A DNA stretch of 64,000 nt from Lysinibacillus cavernae (GTDB lineage: Bacteria > Bacillota > Bacilli > Bacillales_A > Planococcaceae): contig NZ_WMEF01000002.1 in assembly GCF_009724685.1 (NCBI RefSeq), positions 248,001 to 312,000 of the forward strand, read 5' to 3'. This document shows, in pieces, positions 43,431 to 51,931 of the stretch. Both the position numbers and the translations under genes were made by a program. Each line of letters opens with the position of its first letter. The first letter of the stretch is position 1. The notes below the pieces were generated by a model that was given only the letters and a program-made list of their open reading frames with translations, was not told the origin of the DNA and made no database searches.

Positions 43431-44900
43431 ATGGAGATAAAATTTAATAGCATTTTAAGAGAAGAAATGTCCATCTATGACATTCAAAAAGCATTGGAAC
43501 AAGGAGAAGTAACATCCAAAGAACTAATCATGTATTACTTACATCGCATAGCTATGTATGATCAAGATGGACCTAAGATCAATTCAATGCTAGAGATCAA
43601 CCCAGAGGCACTATTTATTGCAGAAGCATTAGATGAAGAAAGAAAAACGAGAGGAGCAAGAGGCGCACTGCATGGTATTCCGATTGTGCTAAAAGACAGT
43701 ATTGAAACAAAGGATTTTATGCATACAAGTGCGGGAACGATTGCTTTAGAAAATTATGTAGCGAAAGAAGAGGCATTTCTAGTTAAAAAACTTCGTGAAG
43801 CGGGAGCGATCATTTTAGGAAAGGCTAATATGACCGAATTAGCAAATGCCATGTCCAGTACGATGTGGGCAGGCTATAGTGCCAGAGGCGGTCAAACATT
43901 AAATCCTTATGGGGACCCAACACTCTTTGTGGGCGGTTCAAGTACAGGATCAGCCGTAGCGGTAGCTGCCAATTTTTCAGTTTTAGCTATCGGAACGGAA
44001 ACAGATGCCTCTATTTTGAGCCCAGCTATTCAAAATTCAGTTGTTGGTATTAAACCAACTGTTGGACTCATTAGTCGTAGTGGTATTATCCCGTTTACCT
44101 ACACACAGGATACCGCTGGACCATTTGCAAGAACGGTGACAGACGCAGCCATTTTATTAGGCACATTAGCGGGTGTAGATAAGGAAGACAGTGCTACATA
44201 TAAGTGTGAAAGAAGAAGTCATGAGGATTACACAAGCTTTCTAGATAGTAAAGGGTTGAAGGGTGCGAGAGTAGGTATATATCATCGTGCGTCAAACGAG
44301 TATTATGATTCTGGTGAATATGATGAAGTACTATTTAAACAAGCTATTGAGGCTATGAAAGAGCAAGGTGCGATCATCGTGGATGACATTGATATTCCTT
44401 CATTTCATCGAGATTGGAAAAAAGGGGTCATGCTATATGAATTGAAGCATAGCTTGGATAATTTCTTAATGGGTTTACCTGCGCATTTCCAAGTACATTC
44501 AATGAAAGAGCTGATTCTATTCAATCAGCAGCGTAAAGTACAATCATTAAAATATGGTCAAGACAAGCTAGAGATGCGGGAGAGTTTAGCCAATACATTG
44601 AGGAATCCTGAGTATATACATGCTAAATTAGAGGACATTTATTTTTCTCAGGACCAGGGGATTGATTATGCCTTAAAAAAATATGACCTAGATGCGATTG
44701 TTTTCCCGTCCTATATAGGCTCTACCATTAGTGCCAAAGCAGGTTACCCAACAATCGCTGTTCCTGCTGGCTATATGGAAAGTGGCAGACCCTTTGGCAT
44801 CACTTTTGCTAGTACTGCGTTTAGTGAAGCCAAATTAATAAAACTCGCCTATTCTTTTGAACAAGCAACAAAACTACGAAAAGCCCCACAATGGCGCTAG
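43431..44900 (+). CDS. amidase (amidase-signature family)
   Basis: 489 residues. The Ser-cis-Ser-Lys triad is visible: catalytic lysine in IPIVLKDSIETKD (about 89), the nucleophile region GGSSTGSAVAVAA (about 165-177) and the cis-serine in GTETDASILSPAIQ. DASI replaces the usual GGSI/AGSI, a small deviation. Such enzymes hydrolyse amides to acid and ammonia, but the substrate is unknown. Proximity to the urease cluster may point to nitrogen scavenging. It has its own promoter and terminator. Confidence 0.9.
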   Translation: MEIKFNSILREEMSIYDIQKALEQGEVTSKELIMYYLHRIAMYDQDGPKINSMLEINPEALFIAEALDEERKTRGARGALHGIPIVLKDSIETKDFMHTSAGTIALENYVAKEEAFLVKKLREAGAIILGKANMTELANAMSSTMWAGYSARGGQTLNPYGDPTLFVGGSSTGSAVAVAANFSVLAIGTETDASILSPAIQNSVVGIKPTVGLISRSGIIPFTYTQDTAGPFARTVTDAAILLGTLAGVDKEDSATYKCERRSHEDYTSFLDSKGLKGARVGIYHRASNEYYDSGEYDEVLFKQAIEAMKEQGAIIVDDIDIPSFHRDWKKGVMLYELKHSLDNFLMGLPAHFQVHSMKELILFNQQRKVQSLKYGQDKLEMRESLANTLRNPEYIHAKLEDIYFSQDQGIDYALKKYDLDAIVFPSYIGSTISAKAGYPTIAVPAGYMESGRPFGITFASTAFSEAKLIKLAYSFEQATKLRKAPQWR

Positions 44901-44913
44901 TGGATCAAATAAA

Positions 44914-44951
44914 AACACTTTCCTTGAAAATAGATGGAAAGTGTTTTTTTA
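44914..44951. terminator. terminator between convergent genes
   Basis: AACACTTTCC / GGAAAGTGTT, a perfect 10-bp stem with T7 on the plus strand. It reaches the stop codon of the convergent lipoprotein gene. Confidence 0.88.
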
Positions 44952-45353
44952 TTCCCTAATCAACGCAATTAGCTGCTCTGTGAAATCCTCTGAGATGTAA
45001 TAAAGAGTGTGCGTATCATTCACATCCATGATGCCACTATTTTGACCTACTTCACCTAACCATAAATGATAATCCTGCTTCTTTCCATCTGTATCGACAA
45101 CTCGTAGATCAAATTCAGGTGAAGCCATATCCACGATACCTTCGTTTTTTACAGCAGTTGTTCTAGCTTTTTGAAATAATTCGAGCGATTCCTTTTCCTC
45201 ATACTCCTTAAAAAAATCGGTATTCACTTGACCGAATTCTGTGGCATTCGAAATGCTGACCATAGACAGCTCGCCATCAGGTAGCCTCTCTTCATTACAG
45301 CCTATAAATACAATTGTTAGTATCGACAAAAAAGAAACTATGATTTTGCGCAA
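44949..45353 (-). CDS. lipoprotein of unknown function
   Basis: 134 residues from a TTG. MRKIIVSFLSILTIVFIGC gives a clear lipobox with the lipidated Cys at residue 19. The mature part has about 115 residues and no recognised domain; DTDGKKQDYHLWLGEVG may be part of a small beta domain. An AGGGGTG site lies upstream with short spacing. The function is unknown. Confidence 0.7.
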   Translation of the reverse strand: MRKIIVSFLSILTIVFIGCNEERLPDGELSMVSISNATEFGQVNTDFFKEYEEKESLELFQKARTTAVKNEGIVDMASPEFDLRVVDTDGKKQDYHLWLGEVGQNSGIMDVNDTHTLYYISEDFTEQLIALIRE

Positions 45354-45451
45354 TGCCTCACCCCTATAGACTAAATAATACCATTATTTGCTGTCGTAGC
45401 TCTATCTACTTTGTAATACATTAAATAAACAAGAGTGAAAGGGGTCATGCA

Positions 45452-45832
45452 ATGGGCTTATTTGATGGATTAATCGGCAATGCAAGCGAGGTGAATCTGG
45501 AAAAATTACAGGAGGAGGTCAAAGATTTATTGATTCCACATGAAACAATTAAAAATGCCTATAAAATTATTAGAGATACGTTTATTTTTACTGATAAACG
45601 TTTAATCCTTATTGATAAACAGGGGGTGACTGGCAAGAAAACCGAATACCATTCCATTCCCTATAAAAATATCGTTCATTTTTCTGTGGAAACAGCCGGA
45701 ACATTTGATTTAGATGCAGAGCTCAAAATCTGGGTGTCAAGCACGCCATTACCCATTCAAAAAAACTTTAATAAGGCGACCAATATTTATAAAGTGCAGA
45801 GTGTTTTAGCGCAGTATGTTTTAGGGTCGTGA
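45452..45832 (+). CDS. bacterial PH-domain protein
   Basis: 126 residues. FTDKRLILIDKQGVTGKKTEYHSIPYKNIVHFSVET is the core of the bPH_1 domain found in many short Bacillus proteins. The domain binds partners or membranes in unknown ways. There is no membrane segment. GAAAGGGG precedes the ATG. Monocistronic, with its own terminator. Confidence 0.85.
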   Translation: MGLFDGLIGNASEVNLEKLQEEVKDLLIPHETIKNAYKIIRDTFIFTDKRLILIDKQGVTGKKTEYHSIPYKNIVHFSVETAGTFDLDAELKIWVSSTPLPIQKNFNKATNIYKVQSVLAQYVLGS

Positions 45833-45842
45833 TGATTGATGA

Positions 45843-45869
45843 AAGCCCACTTATGTGTGGCTTTTTTTT
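45843..45869 (+). terminator. intrinsic terminator of the PH-domain gene
   Basis: AGCCCAC / GTGTGGCT stem and T8. Confidence 0.85.
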
Positions 45870-46050
45870 GTGGTCGAGTTCCTATCACGGAGAAGGGATG
45901 AAGAACATAAAAAAGAGGCACAAATGCTTTTAGCTCTTAGAGAGTAACAAACAGCATGAGCGACCAAAACTATAGATGCTTCAATGTTGGCTAAACATGT
46001 CGGGATTTTATCGTTAGATTTCAAGCGAAATTGGTATATTTTAGCATAAA

Positions 46051-46079
46051 TTGACTTTGCACATACATTACTTTACAAT
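46051..46079 (+). promoter_or_regulatory. promoter of the first cobalamin riboswitch
   Basis: TTGACT, exactly 17 nt, TACAAT. Confidence 0.7.
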
Positions 46080-46135
46080 GAATAGCTAAGGAATATAGAA
46101 TTTTCACAAATTTCCTTACCAACTGAATACCGTGT

Positions 46136-46303
46136 AGTAATAGGTGTAAATTGCGTGCAATTTGCTTAAAAGGGAAGTCGGTGCGATTCCGACACTGTCC
46201 CGCAACTGTAAATGTGAGCGACTTTTCAGCAACCACTGTCTTTGGACGGGAAGGAGAAAAGAAGCAATGACCATGAGTCAGGATACCTGCCTAGTTACGA
46301 GTA
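46136..46303 (+). promoter_or_regulatory. cobalamin (AdoCbl-type) riboswitch 1
   Basis: The conserved core AAAAGGGAAGTCGGTGCG, CCGACACTGTCCCGCAACTG and TAAATG is present. The B12 box AGTCAGGATACCTGCC is at 46276-46291. Binding of adenosylcobalamin normally lowers expression of downstream uptake or synthesis genes. CCTA..TAGG can hide the AGGAGG site before the short ORF at 46337. A terminator at 46470 also lies before the next gene. Confidence 0.92.
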
Positions 46304-46336
46304 CACACCATAAACCTACGAGGAATAGGAGGTGGC

Positions 46337-46465
46337 ATGTTGACAAAACAGAATGATCTGTTCGTCACAGTACGTCAAACGCCCAAAGTGAATGAAAGGG
46401 TTCTTAATCGAGCTCATTCACACATACTTAGGGTTAGTTTGGCATTGTGTGATGAAAGAAGATAA
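46337..46465 (+). CDS. 42-codon ORF directly behind the cobalamin riboswitch
   Basis: It starts MLTKQNDLFVTVRQTP and ends in CDERR. AGGAGG stands 4 nt before its ATG, exactly where a riboswitch-controlled gene should begin. The product is too short for known B12 genes and matches none I recall. It may be a real small protein, a leader, or the 5' stub of a deleted gene. Confidence 0.45.
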   Translation: MLTKQNDLFVTVRQTPKVNERVLNRAHSHILRVSLALCDERR

Positions 46466-46469
46466 AGTA

Positions 46470-46508
46470 AAGGATTTCCTCAAAATAGTAGGGAGTCCTT
46501 TTTGTTTT
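46470..46508 (+). terminator. terminator between the short ORF and the next gene
   Basis: AAGGATTTCC pairs with GGGAGTCCTT (two wobbles) and is followed by TTTGTTTT. It could be the riboswitch expression platform or simply end the short transcript. Confidence 0.65.
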
Positions 46509-46537
46509 GAAAATATGTACGCAAAGGGGATGCATGT

Positions 46538-47266
46538 ATGACTTATTTAGATATGAACATTTGTAAGCAGCTACGCACAGAAGTTGCCAAGAAAGCGAAA
46601 ACAAGAATGGTGGTCGAATCATTGATCGATCAATTATTGGCAACGAAGCTGATACGGAATGATCGTTTCTTCGAGCAAATCTTATATAATAAGGATATTA
46701 TTTGGATACAAAATGGGGATGTGGACGGGCATCTTTTTGCAAAGGCAGCGTTAACCGATCAACTGAAAACAAAGACGAATAGCTTTATGATGTATATGCC
46801 AACGAATCCAATCGTTTATGAGGTAAATGGGGAGCAGTATCATTTAATTACACGCATTGATTCAACACGAGCGAAGCCCAACCTTGACCGACTATCTTTG
46901 GAGCCCAAACCCGTCTTAAGTGCCGCGCGTGTCAATGATGTAGTATGCTCGATTGTCATGCGTTTTTATGAAACCTATCTACACGATTTAGCGCAAATTC
47001 ATCATAATGAAAAGTTAATAGCCTTTGTTCAACAGGAATATACGCAATTTATCGAAGCCGTTCAAGAATTAAATGATTACCATTTCAACTGGCATCCACG
47101 CGGTAACGGCCATGAGCAATTGCTGAAATTAATCGATCATCTACAAATTTTGAAAAGTCATCCAGGTAAGGTGTTAATTGATTTCACGAACACGCAAGGC
47201 TACGTTATTGTCGAACCTGCTTATCTGGTGTACAAGCCAACAAAGAAAGCTGTTGGTGCAATATAA
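46538..47266 (+). CDS. uncharacterised cytoplasmic protein downstream of riboswitch 1
   Basis: 242 residues, no signal or membrane segment. Helical segments alternate with a small beta region (FMMYMPTNPIVYEVNGEQYHL). No family recognised, and nothing suggests B12 binding (no DxHxxG). AAAGGGG lies 8 nt before the ATG. A strong terminator follows. Because a terminator also lies just upstream, it might be controlled by the riboswitch or have an unseen promoter. Confidence 0.65.
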   Translation: MTYLDMNICKQLRTEVAKKAKTRMVVESLIDQLLATKLIRNDRFFEQILYNKDIIWIQNGDVDGHLFAKAALTDQLKTKTNSFMMYMPTNPIVYEVNGEQYHLITRIDSTRAKPNLDRLSLEPKPVLSAARVNDVVCSIVMRFYETYLHDLAQIHHNEKLIAFVQQEYTQFIEAVQELNDYHFNWHPRGNGHEQLLKLIDHLQILKSHPGKVLIDFTNTQGYVIVEPAYLVYKPTKKAVGAI

Positions 47267-47304
47267 AAACCAAGCCCTCCAGAAAATGGGGGGCTTGGTT
47301 TCGT
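47267..47304. terminator. strong bidirectional terminator
   Basis: AAACCAAGCCC / GGGCTTGGTTT with a C-rich/G-rich inner stem. It directly precedes tandem array 1. Confidence 0.85.
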
Positions 47305-47345
47305 TTAATTGAAGGGTGCAGGTGAATATACGAGCTTGAGCAGAG

Positions 47346-47545
47346 AATACCCGCGGAAGCAGGAGAAATACCCGCGCTTGAGCAAGAAATACCCGCTCAA
47401 GCAAGAGAAATACTCTCGCTTGAGCAGGGAATACCCGCGGAAGCAGGAGAAATACCAGCGCTTGAGCAAGGAATACCCGCGGAAGCAGGAAATACTCTCG
47501 CTTGAGCAAGAAATACCCGCGGAAGCAAGAGAAAAACTCATAGTT
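47346..47545. repeat. tandem array 1: nine-plus 21-nt units
   Basis: AATAC-starting units begin at 47346, 47367, 47388, 47409, 47430, 47451, 47472, 47491, 47512 and a degenerate one at 47533, so steps are 21 nt except one of 19. Two unit types alternate: one with CCCGCGGAAGCAGG, one with CGCTTGAGCA. There are no spacers. It fills the gap between convergent genes at 47266 and 47574. Because 21 is a multiple of 3, all frames stay open over most of it, giving false ORFs on both strands. Confidence 0.9.
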
Positions 47546-47573
47546 GAACACAGATCTCCCCCCAGCTCCCATC

Positions 47574-49511
47574 TTACTGACAATGCATAGCTGCCTGGGC
47601 TTCATGCCAAGGAACGGTGTATCCTTTGCCTTTCGCACAAAATATGCTCGAAGAACTATATTCAGGGTCAGCATTTTTTTCGTAGCCAATCTGCGCCATA
47701 ACTTCCTCTGCATTATGGCACACATCATAGCCATCAAATTGGAGTATGAGTGCGCCCTTTCCATTTGTATAAGCGGCAAAGGTCGTGCTATAGCTCATAA
47801 GTGTGGCAACGGGCGCACGTCCTGTTAGCACAACGTTTGTTTCCGTTAAAATCGGGTCATCGAATGTGCCTGATGCTTGCTGAATGTCGGTCATCATGCG
47901 ACCGATAAAATCATTTGATGCCTTCATTTTAAAGCGATAATATGGTTCAAGTAGGACGTTCTGTGCTTGCTCAAGTCCTTGACGCAGTGCACGGAAACTA
48001 GCTTCTCGGAAATCACCGCCCGAGGTATGCTCATTATGTCCACGACCGGTTAGTAGTGTGAAATGAACATCTGTCACGGGAAAGCCAGTGAGTAAGCCAT
48101 GATGATCACGCTCAAACAGGTGCTTTTCAACAAGGCGTTGGTTGCCAACTGATAAATTATCCGCATGACAGGCATTGCTAAAGGTATTGCCTGTACCGCG
48201 TGCATTCGGCTCCATTAATAAATGGACTTCTGCATAATGCTTGAGTGGCTCGAAATGGCCATAGCCTGTTACTGTCGTCGCAATTGTTTCCATATATAAA
48301 ATTTGAGGCTCGCCAAAGGAGACGGCTAATGAAAAACGCTTCATTAATACCTCGACAAGTACCTCCAACTGAATAACGCCCATAATATGCACATGGATTT
48401 CCTGGAACTTTTCCTGCCAAACAACTCGCAAAGAAGGCTCTTCCGCTTCTAATAAACGAAAAAATTGTAGAACTTCCTTAATATGCTGGTCACCTTCATA
48501 TTGAACCTTTGCCTGTAGTGTTGGGACAAGCTCATAGGGCTGTGACAGGATAGTAGTGCCGATGCGATCCCCGATAGTTGCTTGACTAAGCCCTTTGACA
48601 GCAAAAATCTCGCCAGCTTCAACCTGTTGAACTGTTTCAAAGCGACTGCCGTTATAAAGGCGAATTTCTGTTACTTTTTCCGTCACTTCGCCAAATGAAA
48701 ATTCATCACGAACATGTAAGGATCCCTTTACAGCCTTGATAAATGTTAAACGTTGGTGACCGTCATGGCGAATTTTAAAGACCTCTCCTTCAAACGGTGC
48801 ATTCACTTCAAACTGGGTGTCCGTTAATAGTGGGAGCTGTGCAATGAATCCCTGAATGCCCTCATCCTTTAACGCGGAGCCTGAAAAGCAGGGGAAGGCA
48901 CATTCACTTTTAATCATTGCTTGTAACTGAGCAAGACACTGTCCATGATCCAATGATTCATTCAAAAAGGCATCAAGAAGTGCTTCATCACGCTCCGCCA
49001 CCCATTCCGTAATGCTACTCGAAATACAATCAGCTCGAAGCGGTTCATCGATGAACAACACATCCTGAGAGCAATCCTTACGTAGCTGGGTCATAACAGC
49101 CTCTACATTGGCTCCTTCACGGTCGATTTTATTGATAAAAAAGAACGTTGGGACATGGTATTTGCGTAAAAGCTGCCACACCGTTTCTGTATGGCCTTGT
49201 ACACCTTCAACCGCACTGATGATAATAATGGCGTAATCCATAACACGAATGGCGCGCTCCATCTCAGGGGAAAAATCGACATGCCCTGGTGTATCAATCA
49301 ATGTGTATGTATCATCGCCTATGTGCATGCGACCTTGCTCGGCAAATATCGTAATGCCACGCTTGCGCTCAACCTCATGATTATCGAGAAAGGTATCCTG
49401 ATGATCGACACGGCCACGGGCTTGAATACTATTTGTATGAAAAAGCACTTGCTCGGAGAAGGTTGTTTTCCCTGCATCCACATGCGCAAGTACACCAATT
49501 GTTTTGTACAT
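47574..49511 (-). CDS. TetM/EF-G-like ribosomal protection GTPase
   Basis: 645 residues, the length of tetracycline ribosomal protection proteins. G1 AHVDAGKTTFSEQ (about 9-21), G2 region RGIT, G3 DTPGHVDF (about 73-80), G4 NKID; domains III-V of EF-G follow. The C-terminus SSIFCAKGKGYTVPWHEAQAAMH resembles divergent EF-G-like proteins of Firmicutes rather than canonical TetM. It may rescue drug-stalled ribosomes; tetracycline resistance is not assured. GAGG lies 7 nt before the ATG. It has no clear terminator of its own, and its 3' end runs into tandem array 1. Confidence 0.85.
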   Translation of the reverse strand: MYKTIGVLAHVDAGKTTFSEQVLFHTNSIQARGRVDHQDTFLDNHEVERKRGITIFAEQGRMHIGDDTYTLIDTPGHVDFSPEMERAIRVMDYAIIIISAVEGVQGHTETVWQLLRKYHVPTFFFINKIDREGANVEAVMTQLRKDCSQDVLFIDEPLRADCISSSITEWVAERDEALLDAFLNESLDHGQCLAQLQAMIKSECAFPCFSGSALKDEGIQGFIAQLPLLTDTQFEVNAPFEGEVFKIRHDGHQRLTFIKAVKGSLHVRDEFSFGEVTEKVTEIRLYNGSRFETVQQVEAGEIFAVKGLSQATIGDRIGTTILSQPYELVPTLQAKVQYEGDQHIKEVLQFFRLLEAEEPSLRVVWQEKFQEIHVHIMGVIQLEVLVEVLMKRFSLAVSFGEPQILYMETIATTVTGYGHFEPLKHYAEVHLLMEPNARGTGNTFSNACHADNLSVGNQRLVEKHLFERDHHGLLTGFPVTDVHFTLLTGRGHNEHTSGGDFREASFRALRQGLEQAQNVLLEPYYRFKMKASNDFIGRMMTDIQQASGTFDDPILTETNVVLTGRAPVATLMSYSTTFAAYTNGKGALILQFDGYDVCHNAEEVMAQIGYEKNADPEYSSSSIFCAKGKGYTVPWHEAQAAMHCQ

Positions 49512-49710
49512 AACAAATCCTCGTTTCTATCTATCGCTATCTTTTTATTGTAACAGAATACTAGTACATATATTTCTTGTAAAATAGTTCGTATTTTTGT
49601 CGAAATAGTGCTAATATAGTGATGATTATGTATTTAGCGTCAACCTACTGATTGCGCTATAAATTTTCATCTGCTAGTCTATCAATAGTATTGACAATTA
49701 TAGAACGTAT

Positions 49711-49875
49711 TGGTGCAAATGGCATTTGTCATTTGCTTAAAAGGGAAATCGGTGCAATTCCGATGCTGTCCCGCAACTGTAAATGGGGAGTCTATACAGT
49801 ATGCCACTGTAGTGTAACTATGGGAAGGCGTATAGACAATGAACCTAAGCCAGGATACCTGCCAGTATGTGTTTT
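49711..49875 (+). promoter_or_regulatory. cobalamin riboswitch 2
   Basis: The core AAAAGGGAAATCGGTGC, then CCGATGCTGTCCCGCAACTG, is followed by the B12 box AGCCAGGATACCTGCC at 49848-49863. A terminator follows at 49941, and the competing ATAGTGA/TCACTAT pair just before it may be the antiterminator. It controls the substrate-binding protein gene at 50046. Confidence 0.93.
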
Positions 49876-49940
49876 TTGACTAAGAACCACGAGGATGGGG
49901 ATAGTGATAAAGGTGACCATACCATTTTTTCACTATGCTA

Positions 49941-49968
49941 CTCTCTTGGCGACAAGAGGGTTTTTTTT
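49941..49968 (+). terminator. terminator of the riboswitch 2 expression platform
   Basis: CTCTTG-GCGA-CAAGAG stem followed by GG and T8, about 80 nt before the controlled gene. Confidence 0.8.
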
Positions 49969-50045
49969 ATGCCCTACAAATCAACCCGGTAGCAAGAAAG
50001 ACTCTACTTTCTTTCTATATTTTAAACAACAAAGGAGAAAAGGAC

Positions 50046-51038
50046 ATGAAGAAATGGAAAAGTTTATGGCTGATAATGGTCATTGCCTTGGTCGCTGTAT
50101 TAGGGGCTTGTAATGCAAAGGACAAACCTGAATCAGCAACACAAGGTGAAGTGGTTGAGCCGTCTGAGGCAACAACAGAAGTAACAATTGAAAATAATGA
50201 AACAACGCAAACATATAAGGAAGCACCAACAAAAGCGATTAGTTTAAATCAGCATGTGACAGAAATTATGCTAGCACTAGGCTTAGAGGAATCAATGGTT
50301 GGGACGGCTTATTTAGATGATAAAATCTACGAGCCACTACAAGAAGCCTATGATAAGGTCCCTGTGCTTTCTGATCAATACCCAACGAAGGAGCAAGTCA
50401 TTGATGCCGAAGCAGATTTCTTATATGCTGGCTGGAAAAGTGGTTTTGGTGAAAAGGGCGTTGGCACACCAGAAGAGCTAGAGGAATTAGGGATTCACAC
50501 CTATTTACATACGGCTTCGAATATGACAAAGCCAACATTAGAGGACATCTTCACAGATATTCGTCAAATCGCGAAGATTTTCCGTGTGGAAGATCGGGGA
50601 GAAGCATTAATTGAACAAATGACAAAAGATGTAGAGGAAGTTCAGGCTAAATTACCGAAAGATAGTGAGAAATTGCGTGTATTAGTGTTTGACAGTGGTG
50701 AAAAGGAAGTATTTACCGCTGCTCAAAACTTTATGAATGAGCTAGTGACAATTGCTGGCGGTCAAAATATCTTTGCAGATGTGGAATCAGGTTGGACAAC
50801 AGTGTCGAAGGAAGATGCAGTAGACCGCAATCCAGAGGTTGTTGTCGTAATTGATTATGGTGAAACAACTGCGGAACAAAAGATCCAATTTTTAAAAACT
50901 GATCCAGCATTGAAGGAAATGGAAGCTGTTAAAAACGATCACTTTGTCATTCTACCGCTCTCTGCAGCATCTGAAGGAGTTCGTGCAGCAGAGGCCATTG
51001 AAATTTTAGCAAAGGGCTTCTATCCTGAAAACTTTTAA
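50046..51038 (+). CDS. BtuF-like ABC substrate-binding lipoprotein, cobalamin-regulated
   Basis: About 330 residues. Signal peptide with lipobox VLGAC, a low-complexity linker, then a PF01497-type fold: KAISLNQHVTEIMLALGLEESMVG and the C-terminal HFVILPLSAASEGVRAAEAI. Family members bind B12, haem or ferric siderophores. The riboswitch upstream makes vitamin B12 or a precursor the likely ligand. No permease or ATPase gene is adjacent, so it must use a transporter encoded elsewhere. AAAGGAG precedes the ATG. Confidence 0.88.
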   Translation: MKKWKSLWLIMVIALVAVLGACNAKDKPESATQGEVVEPSEATTEVTIENNETTQTYKEAPTKAISLNQHVTEIMLALGLEESMVGTAYLDDKIYEPLQEAYDKVPVLSDQYPTKEQVIDAEADFLYAGWKSGFGEKGVGTPEELEELGIHTYLHTASNMTKPTLEDIFTDIRQIAKIFRVEDRGEALIEQMTKDVEEVQAKLPKDSEKLRVLVFDSGEKEVFTAAQNFMNELVTIAGGQNIFADVESGWTTVSKEDAVDRNPEVVVVIDYGETTAEQKIQFLKTDPALKEMEAVKNDHFVILPLSAASEGVRAAEAIEILAKGFYPENF

Positions 51039-51139
51039 GACAATAAAATAAGCCACGACGTAATAGTGTCCAGACTTTTTAAACTCCCAACCATAGAAAC
51101 GGGGATCTTCTGGTACCAAAAATTTACTGAATCAAAATC

Positions 51140-51167
51140 GAGCTAGCACCTTGCTAGCTCCTTTTTC
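51140..51167 (+). terminator. intrinsic terminator before the sulfite/nitrite reductase-like gene
   Basis: GAGCTAGC / GCTAGCTC, 8-bp perfect stem, then CTTTTT. It is 100 nt after the binding-protein gene and 17 nt before the next start. It may be a read-through terminator, or an attenuator of the downstream gene. Confidence 0.75.
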
Positions 51168-51183
51168 ATAAGGAGCGATACGA

Positions 51184-51861
51184 ATGAATGCATTTCATAA
51201 AAACGTACCAGATCAAACTTTTGAAACACTCAACCATCATGGTGAATTTACACGTTTAGCAATCAGCCCTGGTCTTATTAATAAGCATTATACCCCTGCA
51301 CAATTTCAAAAAATAGCTGAGATTGTGGGGGAAAAGGGAGCCATTAAATACTCTGCTTCCTATAGCATTTTATTATCGATTCCAACTAGTGAAGTTGCGG
51401 AAGCTATGCAAGCACTTCAGGAGGTTGGTCTTTATATTGCGCCGTCAGGATCGATCATTGCGATGAAAGCTTGTGATTTTTGTGATGGTGAAAAAATGGA
51501 GGCAGCTCCCATAACAGAACAGCTTTATCATACTTTAGAGGGCATCACTGTACCTGCGAGAGTACGTGTCAACGTCAATGGCTGTGCGTCAGCCTGCTAT
51601 AATGCCGTATATGATGATATTGGACTTGTCTATCAACAGGAAAGCTTTGATGTCTATTTAGGCGCCATACCGATGGGGGCAAAAGCACAGGCTGGTACGT
51701 TATTTGCTAAAAGAGTAGACGTCGAGCACATTGAAGATTTTTTGCTACAAATGATGAACTTTTATAAGGAACATGCACGTCCGAATGAACCCTTTTATAA
51801 ATTTTATCGCAGGACAAAATCAACCGAATATTGGGAACTGGTGAAAAATTCAATTAACTAG
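51184..51861 (+). CDS. nitrite/sulfite reductase half-domain protein
   Basis: 225 residues, about half the size of full sirohaem reductases. A ferredoxin-like domain (about 20-85) is followed by the Fe-S/sirohaem domain, with C-D-F-C (about 97-100) and C-A-S-A-C (about 134-138). The four cysteines have the C-x2-C..C-x3-C layout. NVNGCASACYNAVYDDIGLV resembles the reductase core. It probably binds a [4Fe-4S] cluster and perhaps sirohaem. The reaction is unknown, and a link to tetrapyrrole or sulphur metabolism is a guess from the fold. AAGGAG precedes the ATG. Confidence 0.75.
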   Translation: MNAFHKNVPDQTFETLNHHGEFTRLAISPGLINKHYTPAQFQKIAEIVGEKGAIKYSASYSILLSIPTSEVAEAMQALQEVGLYIAPSGSIIAMKACDFCDGEKMEAAPITEQLYHTLEGITVPARVRVNVNGCASACYNAVYDDIGLVYQQESFDVYLGAIPMGAKAQAGTLFAKRVDVEHIEDFLLQMMNFYKEHARPNEPFYKFYRRTKSTEYWELVKNSIN

Positions 51862-51931
51862 CAGGAATATTACTTAGGGTGTCGAAGTATTGTAGTAGAG
51901 CACAGAAAATATAATTCAAAGGAGCAAATAA

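Noticed and set aside
47309-47590. Open frame on the plus strand with repeated YPRKQEKYPRLSK-like peptide
   Set aside because: It is a by-product of the 21-nt array. The minus strand is open too, there is no ribosome site, and it runs into the GTPase gene.
51039-51139. T-box or SAM riboswitch before the reductase-like gene
   Set aside because: A TGGTACC string is present, but the rest of the T-box core and the Stem I features are missing.
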